NCBI GenBank assembly: GCA_003506895.1
Contig: DNXO01000094.1
Coordinates: 116,741-158,292 of the forward strand
Direction: 5' to 3'
Length of the DNA: 41,552 nucleotides
Origin: Acetobacteraceae bacterium
GTDB lineage: Bacteria; Pseudomonadota; Alphaproteobacteria; Acetobacterales; Acetobacteraceae
Shown one piece after another: positions 1-8,363 of the stretch (its first letter is position 1; every line of letters begins with the position of its first letter). Made by a program: the position numbers and the translations under genes. The notes under the pieces are model-generated. The model ran no database searches, had not been told where the DNA came from, and saw nothing but the letters and a program-made list of their open reading frames with translations.

Positions 1-1
1 C

Positions 2-403
2 CTGCCGTTCTACGCGATCCTGCGTTCGGTCCCGAACAAGCTGCTTGGCGTCTGCATGATGTTCGGCTCGTTGCTCGTCATGTTCGTGCTGCCGTGGCTC
101 GATACCTCCCGCGTTCGCAGCGCCCGTTTCCGGCCGATTTACAAGTGGTTCATCCTGCTATGGGTGGTCGCGGTGGTGGTCCTTGGCGTGTGTGGCGCCC
201 ATAAGCCGGAAGGCATCTGGGTGATCCTGAGCCGGGTCAGCACACTGTATTATTTCCTGCATTTCCTGGTGGTCCTGCCGGTTCTCGGCAAGCTGGAGCG
301 GCCGTTGCCGCTGCCGGAAAGCATCAGCAAGCCGGTGCTGGGTGGCCGTGGCGGCGGACCAATGCCCGCGGGTGCAGCCGCCAAGCCGATGGAGAAAGCG
401 TGA
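2..403 (+). CDS. petB: Cytochrome b of the bc1 complex, C-terminal part (5' end outside window)
   Basis: The frame is open from the window edge. It begins with LPFYAILRSVPNKLLGV, the conserved cytochrome b stretch preceding the last transmembrane helices. Two or three hydrophobic helices follow (FGSLLVMFVLPWL; FILLWVVAVVVLGVCGA; LSRVSTLYYFLHFLVVLPVLG), then a Gly/Pro/Ala-rich cytoplasmic tail. Cytochrome b is the quinol-oxidising, diheme membrane subunit of ubiquinol:cytochrome c oxidoreductase; the heme-ligating helices lie upstream of this window. The stop codon overlaps the cytochrome c1 start by one base (TGATG), so the two are translationally coupled. The Rieske gene is expected just upstream. 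Confidence 0.93.
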   Translation: MPFYAILRSVPNKLLGVCMMFGSLLVMFVLPWLDTSRVRSARFRPIYKWFILLWVVAVVVLGVCGAHKPEGIWVILSRVSTLYYFLHFLVVLPVLGKLERPLPLPESISKPVLGGRGGGPMPAGAAAKPMEKA

Positions 404-1164
404 TGGGCAAGCTGCGTACAATCCTGGCCGGCGTGTTCGCCGCCGGCCTGCTCGCCGCGCCGGTTGTCGCGGAAGAAGACATCGCGATGCCCAACATGAA
501 GTGGAGCTTCGACAAGATTTTCGGAACCTACGACCTTGCCGCCGCCCAGCGCGGATTCCAGGTCTATTCGAACGTCTGCGCGAATTGCCATTCCATGAAG
601 CTGATGCATTACCGGGACCTCTCGGGCATCGGGCTGGAGCCGGAGCAGATCAAGGCGATTGCCGCCGGCGTCACGGTTCCGCAGGGCGTGGATGACCAGG
701 GGGCGCCCAAGGAAGGCCCGGCCACAGCGGCCAGCCAGTTCAAATCGCCCTTCGCCAATGATCAGGCCGCGCGTGCGGCCAACGGCGGCGCGCTGCCGCC
801 GGATCTGTCGCTGATCGTGAATGCGCGAGAAGGCGGCCCGAACTACATCTACGGCCTGATGACTGGCTTCGTCCCGGCGCCGTCCGGGTTCAAGATGCAG
901 GACGGGATGTATTACAACAAGATGTTCCCCGGCCATCAGATCGGCATGCCGCAGCCGCTGCAGGACGGGACCGTCGAATACACCGATGGAACAAGCAACA
1001 GCCTGGATCAGGAAGCGCATGATGTCGTGACCTTCCTGTCCTGGGCAGCGAATCCGGAACTGGTGGAGCGGAAGCAGATGGGCGTTCGCGTCATTCTGTT
1101 CCTTGTGTTCATGACCGGCATCACCTACGCGGTGAAGCGTAAGGTCTGGTCGGACGTCCACTAA
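403..1164 (+). CDS. petC: Cytochrome c1 of the bc1 complex
   Basis: 253 residues. The N-terminus is a Sec signal peptide (KLRTILAGVFAAGLLAAPVVAEE). The c-type heme motif CANCH lies at about residues 59-63, and the axial Met is probably in the GMPQPL segment. A single C-terminal anchor (VRVILFLVFMTGITYAV) ends in a short basic tail. The protein passes electrons from the Rieske centre to soluble cytochrome c on the periplasmic side. ATG at 403 is preferred over an in-frame GTG at 400 because it gives the usual TGATG coupling with the cytochrome b stop. Length and domain order are normal for the family. Confidence 0.96.
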   Translation: MGKLRTILAGVFAAGLLAAPVVAEEDIAMPNMKWSFDKIFGTYDLAAAQRGFQVYSNVCANCHSMKLMHYRDLSGIGLEPEQIKAIAAGVTVPQGVDDQGAPKEGPATAASQFKSPFANDQAARAANGGALPPDLSLIVNAREGGPNYIYGLMTGFVPAPSGFKMQDGMYYNKMFPGHQIGMPQPLQDGTVEYTDGTSNSLDQEAHDVVTFLSWAANPELVERKQMGVRVILFLVFMTGITYAVKRKVWSDVH

Positions 1165-1168
1165 ACGC

Positions 1169-2038
1169 ATGACCCAGCCCGTCATCGGCATTATCGGCGG
1201 CTCTGGCCTCTACGATATCGACGGGTTGGAGGATAAGGTTTGGCGGCGGGTCGAAACCCCTTGGGGCGACCCGTCCGACGAACTGCTGTTTGGCCGGCTT
1301 GCGGGCGTTCAGTGCGTGTTCCTGCCTCGGCATGGGCGCGGGCACCCGGTGTCGCCGACGCATCTCAATTATCGCGCGAACATCGACGTCCTGAAGCGCT
1401 CTGGTGTGACAGATGTTTTGTCGCTTTCGGCTGTGGGTAGCCTGAAGGCCGAACTGCCGCCCGGTCATTTCGTGGTGGTGGACCAGTTCATCGACCGCAG
1501 CTTTGCCCGCGAAAAGAGCTTCTTCGGCGACGGCATCGTGGCCCATGTCTCGATGGCCCATCCGGTCTGCAACCGTCTCGGCGATGCGCTGTACGCAGCG
1601 GCGTCTGGGCTGTCGCTGCCGGTCACGCGCGGCGGCACATACTTGGTCATGGAGGGCCCGCAGTTCTCCACCAAGGCCGAGAGCGAACTCTACCGTTCCT
1701 GGGGCTGTAGCGTCATCGGCATGACCAACATGCCGGAGGCAAAGCTCGCGCGCGAGGCGGAGCTTTGCTATGCGACCGTGGCCATGGTGACGGATTTCGA
1801 CTGCTGGCACCCGGACCACGACCACGTCACCGTCGAAGCGGTCGTGCGTATCCTGCTGGGCAATGCCGACAAGGCTCGCGGCCTCGTGCGGGCGATCGTG
1901 CCCGCGATCGGCCAGGACCGCGGCATTTGCCCGTGCGGATGCGACCGTGCGCTGGATAATGCGGTCATCACGTCGGCGGATCGCCGGAGTGCTTCCCTGG
2001 CCGCGAAACTCGACGCTGTGGCTGGCCGGGTGCTGTAG
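1169..2038 (+). CDS. mtnP: S-methyl-5'-thioadenosine phosphorylase
   Basis: 289 residues with hallmarks of the PNP/MTAP family: GIIGGSGLYDI at the N-terminus, FLPRHGRGH and NYRANI (phosphate and substrate loop), LSAVGSL, and EGPQFSTKAESELYRSWG (purine/ribose binding), then GMTNMPEAKLAREAELCY. It cleaves methylthioadenosine with phosphate to adenine and 5-methylthioribose-1-phosphate in the methionine salvage pathway, in the cytoplasm. It starts four bases after the cytochrome c1 stop, so it is likely co-transcribed with the bc1 genes although functionally unrelated. No other salvage genes are recognised nearby. Plain purine nucleoside phosphorylase is the main alternative, but the GMTNMPEA segment favours MTAP. 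Confidence 0.93.
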   Translation: MTQPVIGIIGGSGLYDIDGLEDKVWRRVETPWGDPSDELLFGRLAGVQCVFLPRHGRGHPVSPTHLNYRANIDVLKRSGVTDVLSLSAVGSLKAELPPGHFVVVDQFIDRSFAREKSFFGDGIVAHVSMAHPVCNRLGDALYAAASGLSLPVTRGGTYLVMEGPQFSTKAESELYRSWGCSVIGMTNMPEAKLAREAELCYATVAMVTDFDCWHPDHDHVTVEAVVRILLGNADKARGLVRAIVPAIGQDRGICPCGCDRALDNAVITSADRRSASLAAKLDAVAGRVL

Positions 2039-2041
2039 CCG

Positions 2042-2632
2042 CTACTTCTCGGCGGTCTCGGTCGTTTTTGGTGCGGTTAGTTCCTTGGTGACGGCAATGG
2101 CCTGTTTAACCTCAGCGGGACTAGCATCCGCCGCGCCCGCGCCTAGCCTTATACCACCATCCGGCTGCGGCAGGGTAATCGGCTTGACCTCAACTGGCGC
2201 GACGCCCTTTTCCCTTAGATCGATCTGATCCGCCACTTGCGGCGCCAGATCGACCACCCGCCCGTTAACGTACGGTCCGCGATCCTCGATCTTCACGGTC
2301 GCGGTCTTGCCGTTATCCAGATTCGTGACTTTCGCTACGCTTCCGAGCGGTAGGGTCTTGCTGGCGGCGATGTTGGAGTCGGGGTTCATCCGGCGCCCAT
2401 CGGCCATTTTTCGGTCAGTGAAGCTCTTGGCATAATAGGAAGCCCGTCCGGACTCCTTTCGCCCGGAATGATCGATATGCCCTGCCGGCGCCGGCGGAAC
2501 CGGCGGCAGTTCATCCAGCCTCTTCGCTTCCTGCTTTGCCTCGGGCGTATCCGCGGGCATGGGTTCGATTGCGTTGGCGGACGCCATTCCGCCCATCAAA
2601 GTTGCCAAAATCGTAATTTGCCAACCTGGCAT
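2042..2632 (-). CDS. RlpA-like double-psi beta-barrel protein, secreted
   Basis: 196 residues from the chosen ATG. The start at 2632 is favoured because AAGGA lies upstream at good spacing and the protein then begins with a signal peptide (MPGWQITILATLMGGMASANA); an in-frame start 14 codons earlier lacks this logic. After a Pro/Glu-rich linker, the segment GRASYYAKSFTDRKMADGRR to VDLAPQVADQIDLREKG is a RlpA/DPBB domain with the characteristic ASYY, TLPLGS.AKVTN, and IEDRGPYV.GR..DL motifs. RlpA proteins are periplasmic or outer-membrane lytic transglycosylases acting on denuded septal glycan. There is no lipobox Cys and no SPOR domain here, so binding to denuded glycan and enzymatic activity are uncertain. 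It converges on mtnP with a 3-bp gap. Confidence 0.85.
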   Translation of the reverse strand: MPGWQITILATLMGGMASANAIEPMPADTPEAKQEAKRLDELPPVPPAPAGHIDHSGRKESGRASYYAKSFTDRKMADGRRMNPDSNIAASKTLPLGSVAKVTNLDNGKTATVKIEDRGPYVNGRVVDLAPQVADQIDLREKGVAPVEVKPITLPQPDGGIRLGAGAADASPAEVKQAIAVTKELTAPKTTETAEK

Positions 2633-2803
2633 CGCTTTTTCCTTGTTTGTCCTGAACCAAGACGCGCGGATCAAACAATGGTTGCGATCACACGTGCTGA
2701 CGTGGTCTCGAACCCTGGGGGCGGTACAAGATGTCGTGACATGGGGCGTCGGAAGCCGGTATAGCGAGCGTCACTGTGTCGCACCGTCATCCGGGGGTTT
2801 GGT

Positions 2804-2962
2804 ATGCTTGATCTGACCGGAATCATGTTCAGCTCAATCATGATGCTGATTGTCATCACCCGGGCGGTGCGGTTGGACGGGCTTCAGCCCTGGTTCCAGG
2901 CAGTCAAGCGCGCGGTGCCAGCGCAAACCGAGAAAACCCGCACATGGCGCCGGCAAAACTGA
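2804..2962 (+). CDS. Small membrane peptide upstream of the O-ligase gene
   Basis: 52 residues beginning MLDLTGIMFSSIMMLIVITR, a single hydrophobic segment followed by a strongly basic soluble tail ending RTWRRQN. No family is recognised. It lies 21 bases ahead of the ligase-like gene in the same direction, so it is probably the first gene of that transcript. Only ATG start, reading-frame integrity, membrane-peptide character and position support it; no similarity search could be run. Confidence 0.5.
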   Translation: MLDLTGIMFSSIMMLIVITRAVRLDGLQPWFQAVKRAVPAQTEKTRTWRRQN

Positions 2963-2983
2963 TCGATTTCAGGGAGCCGGACC

Positions 2984-4393
2984 GTGCTTCGTAGTATCTG
3001 GCTGCTTTTCATCTACATGTCGTTCCTCGGGTTGAGCACATCAGCCCCGTTCGTGGCCACGCTCGGCTATGTATGGGTGGATACCTTCCGGCCGCAGGAC
3101 GTGGCCTACATCGTCCTGAACCAGATACCGGACGCGATGATCATGGGAGTCGTGGCGCTGGGCGCTTACCTCGCCACTGACCGTCGCGACCCGCCGCGTA
3201 TGTCAACCGAGACGATGCTGCAGATCTGTCTGGTGATCTGGGTGAACCTCACCATGATCTGGGCCCAGGCCCCCGACTCCGCTTGGACGAAATGGGACTG
3301 GGCGGTCAAGACGTTGGCCTTCGCGACGTTCATTCCCTACGTCATTCGATCCCGCATCCAGATTGAGGCATTCGCGCAGACCTACGTCTTTTCGCTGGCT
3401 GCGAACTTTGTGCCGTTTGGACTGAAAACGCTGATATCCGGCGGCGGCTACGGCACCAACCTTGGCCTCGCCCAAGGCAACAGCGGCTTGGCGGAGGGTG
3501 GCCTGCTCTCCACGGTTTGCTTGATGGCGGTTCCGCTCGCGGTATTCCTGGGACGACATAGTCAATTGATTCCGCGCAATAAGCTGATGGCGCTGGCTTA
3601 TTGGGGTGTTGCTGGGCTGGCGGTGGTGACCGCGATCGGCACGTATGAACGCAGCGCCCTGATCGGGCTTGTCGTTCTTGGGATTTATATGTGGATCCGA
3701 TCGAGGCACAAATTCGCCTTCGGTCTGGTCGGCGTCGTGGTCGCTATCCTGATCATCTATGCGACCGGCAGTGCCTGGAACGCGCGCGTTTCGACCATCG
3801 GTAATTTTCAGCAGGAGAATTCAGCCTACACCCGGATACTGGTCTGGAAATGGACCTTGGAATTCACCGCGACGCACCCGTTTGGCGGTGGCTTCCTGAC
3901 CAATGTCATCAATCATGTGGAGATCCCCGGACGGGATGGTCAGGGTCCGACCATTGAGTTCGGGCGCGCCTTCCACAGTATCTATTTCGAAATGCTGGGG
4001 GAGCAGGGCTATCCCGGCCTGATCATGTTCCTGGCCATCACCGGTATTACGTTTTCCAGGCTCCGACGATCGGCGAAGAAGGCCAGGGCCTATCCGGAAC
4101 TGGAGTGGGTCGCGGCCTTGTCCGACGCGCTGCAGAGCGGTCTGGCCGTGTTCATGACCGCTGGCGCATTCGTTGGGATCGCGTTCCAGCCGATGTATTG
4201 GTACTTCATCGCGATGAGTATCAGCCTCAACGCCTATATGTGGCGGGTCGAGAATCTGGAATTGAAGCCGGAAACCGGGTGGCGCGGAATGATCGCCCAT
4301 AACACCGCGAATGGTGGAGCCCAACCCGCTGCGGGCGGCTGGCGCGCCAAGCCGGCGATTCCGGGCCTGGACGGGGCAACGCCTCGGCGATGA
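2984..4393 (+). CDS. Putative O-glycosylation / O-antigen ligase-like membrane protein (DUF5935 + Wzy_C)
   Basis: 469 residues with roughly ten hydrophobic segments. The N-terminus (FLGLSTSAPFVATLGYVW, then WAQAPDSAWTKWDW) resembles the DUF5935 region of the putative O-glycosylation ligases that accompany exosortase-A systems. A central block (TYERSALIGLVVLGIY, then ENSAYTRILVWKWTLEFTATHPFGGGF, then AFHSIYFEMLGEQGYPGL) has the large periplasmic loop and the H...E..GE.G pattern of Wzy_C/WaaL polymerases. GTG at 2984 is preferred because AGGGAG sits seven bases upstream. Such proteins transfer a lipid-linked glycan to an acceptor at the periplasmic face of the inner membrane. No exosortase, glycosyltransferase or PEP-CTERM protein is seen in the window, so the acceptor is unknown. 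Confidence 0.8.
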   Translation: MLRSIWLLFIYMSFLGLSTSAPFVATLGYVWVDTFRPQDVAYIVLNQIPDAMIMGVVALGAYLATDRRDPPRMSTETMLQICLVIWVNLTMIWAQAPDSAWTKWDWAVKTLAFATFIPYVIRSRIQIEAFAQTYVFSLAANFVPFGLKTLISGGGYGTNLGLAQGNSGLAEGGLLSTVCLMAVPLAVFLGRHSQLIPRNKLMALAYWGVAGLAVVTAIGTYERSALIGLVVLGIYMWIRSRHKFAFGLVGVVVAILIIYATGSAWNARVSTIGNFQQENSAYTRILVWKWTLEFTATHPFGGGFLTNVINHVEIPGRDGQGPTIEFGRAFHSIYFEMLGEQGYPGLIMFLAITGITFSRLRRSAKKARAYPELEWVAALSDALQSGLAVFMTAGAFVGIAFQPMYWYFIAMSISLNAYMWRVENLELKPETGWRGMIAHNTANGGAQPAAGGWRAKPAIPGLDGATPRR

Positions 4394-4402
4394 CGGCGGG
4401 GC

Positions 4403-4438
4403 GTGATCGCCGCGGACGATTGGGCCCGAAGCGATCAC
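4403..4438. terminator. Inverted repeat between converging genes
   Basis: GTGATCGC at 4403-4410 is the perfect inverse of GCGATCAC at 4431-4438, with a 20-base GC-rich loop. It lies between the ends of the ligase-like gene and the dienelactone hydrolase gene, where a bidirectional terminator would be expected. There is no T-run on either side, so an intrinsic terminator is not proven. Confidence 0.3.
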
Positions 4439-4465
4439 ATCATGCTATTTAGCCCCGGCGCTCAG

Positions 4466-5131
4466 TTAGCCCAGGTGCTTGGCGAAGAAGTCCGCGGTAC
4501 GCTTCTGGGCGAGTTCGTAGTCTGGCTTGCTGTAGCTGCCACGCTCATCACAGCCGAAGCCATGCTGAGCGCCGTCGTAGACGTAAACTTCGACCTTCGG
4601 CTGCGCGGCACGAACGGCATCAACGTCGTTCATCGGGATCGACGCATCCTTCTCACCGAAATGCATCTGGACCGGGCAGTTGGCGCTTTCGTTCTTCGTG
4701 CCGGGAATGCCACCGCCGTACCAGCAGGACGACGCCGCGAACTTCGTGGTGCGGGTCGCACCCCACCAGGCGACCGTGCCGCCGAAGCAGTAGCCCACGA
4801 TGCCCAGCTTCTTGCCTGACATGTGGTTGGCCGCGGCCTCGATGTCCTTCATCACGTCGGCGTCGTTCAGCTTCATGCGAATGTCACGGCCAGCGCTGAT
4901 GTCGTCCTGGGTGTAGCCCAGTTCCACGCCGCGTTGCGCGCGGTCGAACAGGGCCGGCGCCACCACGGCGTAGCCCAGCGCGGCGAAGCGATCCGCCATG
5001 TCCTTGATGTGATGGTTCACGCCGAAGATTTCCTGAACCACGACCACGCCCTTGGTGGCGTTGGCCGGACCGGCGACATAGGCACTGAATTCGAAGCCGT
5101 CAGCCGACTTCAACTGGATCATTTCACCCAT
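4466..5131 (-). CDS. Dienelactone hydrolase family protein
   Basis: 221 residues, alpha/beta-hydrolase fold. The catalytic triad can be read as Cys115 in GYCFGG, Asp162 in GEKDASIP, and His190 in GAQHGF, with the conserved Glu34 in VQEIFG. This Cys-Asp-His set is typical of carboxymethylenebutenolidase (dienelactone hydrolase) rather than Ser hydrolases. Canonical enzymes open dienelactone to maleylacetate in chloroaromatic breakdown, but many homologues sit outside such pathways and their substrate is unknown. A strong GGGAGGA site precedes ATG 5131. It is the last gene of a leftward run starting at the TonB gene; no ring-cleavage genes accompany it. Confidence 0.9.
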   Translation of the reverse strand: MGEMIQLKSADGFEFSAYVAGPANATKGVVVVQEIFGVNHHIKDMADRFAALGYAVVAPALFDRAQRGVELGYTQDDISAGRDIRMKLNDADVMKDIEAAANHMSGKKLGIVGYCFGGTVAWWGATRTTKFAASSCWYGGGIPGTKNESANCPVQMHFGEKDASIPMNDVDAVRAAQPKVEVYVYDGAQHGFGCDERGSYSKPDYELAQKRTADFFAKHLG

Positions 5132-5215
5132 CTGATTCCTCCCGAAATTACGATGCTACACGTCGCAGAATGGCGCGATCGACCGATCCGTCAACCGCGC
5201 CACCTGTAAGCCGGC

Positions 5216-6187
5216 TTACGGGATCAGGACCGTGCTGCCCGTTGTCTGGCGGGTTTCCAGCGCGGTGTGCGCCATGCCGGCGTCCTTCAGCGGGAAGGTC
5301 TGGTTCACCTGGATCTTGACCGCGCCGCTGCCGACGACGTCGAACAGGTCGGCGGCGACTCGCTCCAGGTCCGCGCGCTTTGCCGTGTAGGTGGCGAGCG
5401 TCGGGCGCGTCAGGTACAGGCTGCCCTTGGCGGCGAGGATGCCCAGATCAAACGGCGGCACCGGGCCCGACGCATTTCCGTAGCTTGCCATCAGACCGAG
5501 TGGTGCGAGCGAGTCGAGGCTGGCGTTGAATGTGTCCTTGCCGACGCTGTCATACACGACCGGCACCATCGCCCCGCCGGTGATGCGCTTCACCTCCGAT
5601 ACCAGGGTGGCATGCCCGATGACGGTGTGGGCGGCACCATGCGCACGCGCCAGGGCGGCCTTTTCCTCGTTGGAGACAACGCCGATCACCGTGGCGCCGA
5701 TGTGCTTCGCCCACTGGCACATAATCAGGCCGACGCCGCCGGCCGCCGCATGCACAACGATAGTGTCGCCCGGCTTCACGGTGTAGGTGCGCCGCAGCAG
5801 ATACTGCGCCGTCATGCCCTGCAGCATCATCGCCGCACCGGTCTGGAAGCTGATGTTCTCCGGCAGCTTCACCAGGCGGTCGGCGGGGATCACGCGCTCT
5901 GTCGCGTAGCCGCCCAGCGGGCCAGCATAGGCGACGCGGTCGCCGGCCGCCACGGTGGTTACATTCGCACCCACTGCGATAACCGTGCCGGCGCCTTCCT
6001 GGCCGATAATCAGGGGCATGTTCGGCGCTTTGTACAGGCCGGTGCGGAAATACACGTCGATGAAGTTCAGCCCGATCGCCTCATGCTTGATCAGCGCTTC
6101 GTTCGGGCCGGGTTCCGGCGTCGGGACGTCTTCCCACAGCATCACCTCTGGACCGCCGTTGGCGTGGATGCGGATGGCCTTTGTCAT
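5216..6187 (-). CDS. qor: NADPH:quinone oxidoreductase (zinc-free MDR family)
   Basis: 323 residues. The GroES-like N-terminal half contains KHEAIGLNFIDVYFRTGLYK and IIGQEGAGTVIAVG, the pattern of Qor/zeta-crystallin type medium-chain reductases. The Rossmann half carries VHAAAGGVGLIMCQWAKHIGATVIGVVS, an NADPH-binding AAxGGVG motif. The zinc-ligand residues of alcohol dehydrogenases are absent, consistent with a quinone or enone reductase. It would reduce quinones in the cytoplasm using NADPH. Spacing of 39 bases from the upstream ogt gene and 84 bases to the hydrolase gene suggests one transcript, but no shared pathway is obvious. Confidence 0.9.
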   Translation of the reverse strand: MTKAIRIHANGGPEVMLWEDVPTPEPGPNEALIKHEAIGLNFIDVYFRTGLYKAPNMPLIIGQEGAGTVIAVGANVTTVAAGDRVAYAGPLGGYATERVIPADRLVKLPENISFQTGAAMMLQGMTAQYLLRRTYTVKPGDTIVVHAAAGGVGLIMCQWAKHIGATVIGVVSNEEKAALARAHGAAHTVIGHATLVSEVKRITGGAMVPVVYDSVGKDTFNASLDSLAPLGLMASYGNASGPVPPFDLGILAAKGSLYLTRPTLATYTAKRADLERVAADLFDVVGSGAVKIQVNQTFPLKDAGMAHTALETRQTTGSTVLIP

Positions 6188-6226
6188 ATCGTGTCTCCGT
6201 GCAACTAGATGGGGCGACGAGGTGGT

Positions 6227-6682
6227 TCAGAGCAAGGTTCGGTTCGGATTTTCCAAATCGAGCAGCCAGCGTTTGGTTGGTAGTCCGTCGCCACCGGAGT
6301 AGCCGCCAATGTGCGAAACCGCAACAACCCTGTGGCATGGGATGATCAGCGGGATCGGGTTGCGGCCGTTGGCCTGGCCGACCGATCGGGGGCTTCCTCC
6401 GACTTTTCTGGCAATATCCAGATAGCTGCACGTTTCCCCGTAGGGGATCTCGCGCAGGGCCTGCCACACCGCTTGGCGGTAAGCGGTTCCGGCCGGGGCG
6501 AGTTCCAGATCGAACGCGGTCAGGGCGCCGTCGAAATACGCGTCGAGCTGCTGCCGAGCACGCTCCAGCACCGGGGCGGATTCCTGGTGTGGCACCCAGC
6601 CCCAGTCCAGGGAGACGATGGCACCGTCTTCCTCGAAGACGGTGATGTCACCTACCGGTGTATGCATCGAAATTTGCGCCAA
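6227..6682 (-). CDS. ogt: Methylated-DNA--protein-cysteine S-methyltransferase
   Basis: 151 residues. The acceptor cysteine is Cys116 in the invariant IPCHRVV motif. It is preceded by the helix-turn-helix recognition segment (YGETCSYLDIARKVGGSPRSVGQANGRNP), in which the conserved Arg flips the damaged base, and followed by GGYSGGDGLPTKRWLLDLE. The enzyme removes the methyl group from O6-methylguanine in a suicide reaction. The short N-terminal ribonuclease-like domain and lack of an Ada-type regulatory domain identify the Ogt class. Part of the leftward gene run. No Ada operator was recognised. Confidence 0.94.
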   Translation of the reverse strand: MAQISMHTPVGDITVFEEDGAIVSLDWGWVPHQESAPVLERARQQLDAYFDGALTAFDLELAPAGTAYRQAVWQALREIPYGETCSYLDIARKVGGSPRSVGQANGRNPIPLIIPCHRVVAVSHIGGYSGGDGLPTKRWLLDLENPNRTLL

Positions 6683-6753
6683 CGGCGATGTCCCAGGTTA
6701 AACCAGCGGATGCGAAACCTGTGCAACGCCCCCTGTCAAGGGCGGCGCCGTTT

Positions 6754-7305
6754 TCAGCGGTTCGCGCCGGGTACCCACAAAACGTCCGCGGCTGCATTTT
6801 CGTTGAGCACGCGGGCAAGAACGAAAAGATGATCCGACAGGCGATTGAGGTAACGGCGCACCACCGGGTTGATGTCATCGACCGCGGCCACCGCGCGCTC
6901 CGCTCGGCGGGCGGTCACGCGGGAGACGTGGGCGAAGGCGGCGGCGTCGGTGCCGCCGGGCAGGATGAAGCTTTTCAGCGGGGGAAGGGCTTCGTTCATG
7001 GCCTCGACCTCGGCTTCCAGGCGCAGGACCGCGGCGTCGGTCAGGCGTAGCCGGTCGCCGTCCGGTCCCGGCACGCATAGGTCGGCACCCACGTCGAACA
7101 GGTCGTTCTGGATCCGCGCCAGCATCGCGTCCTCGTGCGGACGGGTCCTGGTGTGGGTGCGCAGCACGCCGATACTGGCGTTGGCTTCATCGACCGCGCC
7201 CATCGCCTCGATGCGCGGATTGGTCTTCGCGACCCGCGATCCGTCGCCCAGCGAGGTTTCGCCGCCGTCGCCGCCGCGTGTCACGACTCGATCGATGCGT
7301 ACCAT
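6754..7305 (-). CDS. Cob(I)yrinic acid a,c-diamide / cob(I)alamin adenosyltransferase, PduO type
   Basis: 183 residues of the PduO (ATR) family. The N-terminal ATP-binding stretch reads VVTRGGDGGETSLGDGSRVAK, followed by GAVDEANASIGVLR. The C-terminal half contains the conserved FILPGGTDAAAFAHVSRVTARRAERAVAAV and YLNRLSDHLFVLARVLNE segments. It transfers the adenosyl group of ATP to reduced corrinoid, making coenzyme B12, often for a methylmalonyl-CoA mutase. AAGGA lies ten bases ahead of the ATG. Its position directly downstream of a TonB gene is suggestive because corrinoid uptake uses TonB, but no BtuB-type receptor or B12 riboswitch is seen here. Confidence 0.93.
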   Translation of the reverse strand: MVRIDRVVTRGGDGGETSLGDGSRVAKTNPRIEAMGAVDEANASIGVLRTHTRTRPHEDAMLARIQNDLFDVGADLCVPGPDGDRLRLTDAAVLRLEAEVEAMNEALPPLKSFILPGGTDAAAFAHVSRVTARRAERAVAAVDDINPVVRRYLNRLSDHLFVLARVLNENAAADVLWVPGANR

Positions 7306-7365
7306 GTCGCGGTCCTTTCATTGTTGGGTGTCATCGCGGGAGTTGCCTCACGCGGATCGAGGTAT

Positions 7366-8262
7366 TCAATTTGGTTCGAACTCAAACCGGAACGGCAGAT
7401 CGAACGGCACGGAGCGGCCCTGTTTCAGGGCGGGACGGAAGTGCCACTTCAAGACGGCATCGATGGCCGCGTGGTCCAGCACTGGGTAGCCGGAACTGGC
7501 CATGACATCGACCGACCCGGTCATGCCGGTGTCGGTCACATGGATCAGCAGATCGACGATTCCGGCCTCGTGGCGCATCTGCGCCTCCCGCGGATAGATC
7601 GGCGGGCGGTTGCGGTAGCGGTCGTCCTGGCTGGCGGGCACGACCTGCGAGCCCAGCACGGTGGCGTTCGACTCGCTGTCGGTTCCGGACAGATCGAACA
7701 CCGGCGCCTTCTGGGGCGGCGGTTCGGGCGGGGTTGGCGCCACCTTGGCGGGGTCCTTGCTCTCCTTCGGGGTGTCCTTGGGCGGCTCCTTGGCGGGCTC
7801 CGGGGACGGTGTCTTGGTGTTCTGCTTCGATTCTTTCGGCGCGGGCGGTTCTGTTGGCGGCGCGGGTTCGGTTGCGTCCTTGTCGGGCGCCGTTGGGATC
7901 GGAGGGGTCTTCGACGCCTTCTCCGCGGCAGGGGGCTTTGGTGGGGCTTCGGTTTTGGGTGTCGCGGGCTTCGTTTCCGGCTGTGGCGGCGAAGGCTTAC
8001 TGTCCACAGATTGGGCTGGCGGGCTGGCCACATTCCCCTGCTTTTCAACCATCAGGAGTTCGACTGTGCCTTGTGCCTGTTGCCGCGGCTCTTGTGGCAG
8101 CAGGCGTGGCAGGAACACGATCGTCAGGGCGGCCAGGATGTGGACAAGGACAGACAGCCCCGCCGCGATCAGCAGAAACCGCCGAGCCGTCTTGCCTTTG
8201 GGGGTGACGGGCAGTCGTCGACGCTGGAACTCAGGCGCTGAAATAGGGTCGTGTCCCATCAT
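7366..8262 (-). CDS. tonB: TonB-family energy-transducing protein
   Basis: 298 residues in the classical TonB order. A short cytoplasmic basic region (KGKTARR) is followed by one membrane anchor (FLLIAAGLSVLVHILAALTIVFL). Next comes a very long Pro/Lys/Glu/Thr-rich periplasmic spacer (about residues 60-190) and a C-terminal TonB domain with YPREAQMRHEAGIVDLLIHV, VDVMASSGYPVLDHAAIDAV and WHFRPALKQG. It couples the ExbBD proton-driven motor to outer-membrane receptors for siderophores or corrinoids. ExbB/ExbD and a receptor are not in the window. A second ATG lies one codon downstream. The gene is divergent from the kinase gene, with about 100 bases between them. Confidence 0.93.
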   Translation of the reverse strand: MMGHDPISAPEFQRRRLPVTPKGKTARRFLLIAAGLSVLVHILAALTIVFLPRLLPQEPRQQAQGTVELLMVEKQGNVASPPAQSVDSKPSPPQPETKPATPKTEAPPKPPAAEKASKTPPIPTAPDKDATEPAPPTEPPAPKESKQNTKTPSPEPAKEPPKDTPKESKDPAKVAPTPPEPPPQKAPVFDLSGTDSESNATVLGSQVVPASQDDRYRNRPPIYPREAQMRHEAGIVDLLIHVTDTGMTGSVDVMASSGYPVLDHAAIDAVLKWHFRPALKQGRSVPFDLPFRFEFEPN

Positions 8263-8363
8263 GCTGACATCAGTGGCGGCCTATGTAGCGGCGGGGAAGC
8301 GGTTTTGATACCGGGCAAAGAGCGGTTTCGCGGCGTCGTCAAGCGGGGTAACGTGGCTACCAA

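Noticed and set aside
7541..8080. Compositionally extreme Pro/Lys/Glu region resembling a repeat
   Set aside because: It is the normal periplasmic spacer of TonB; no regular repeat unit was found.
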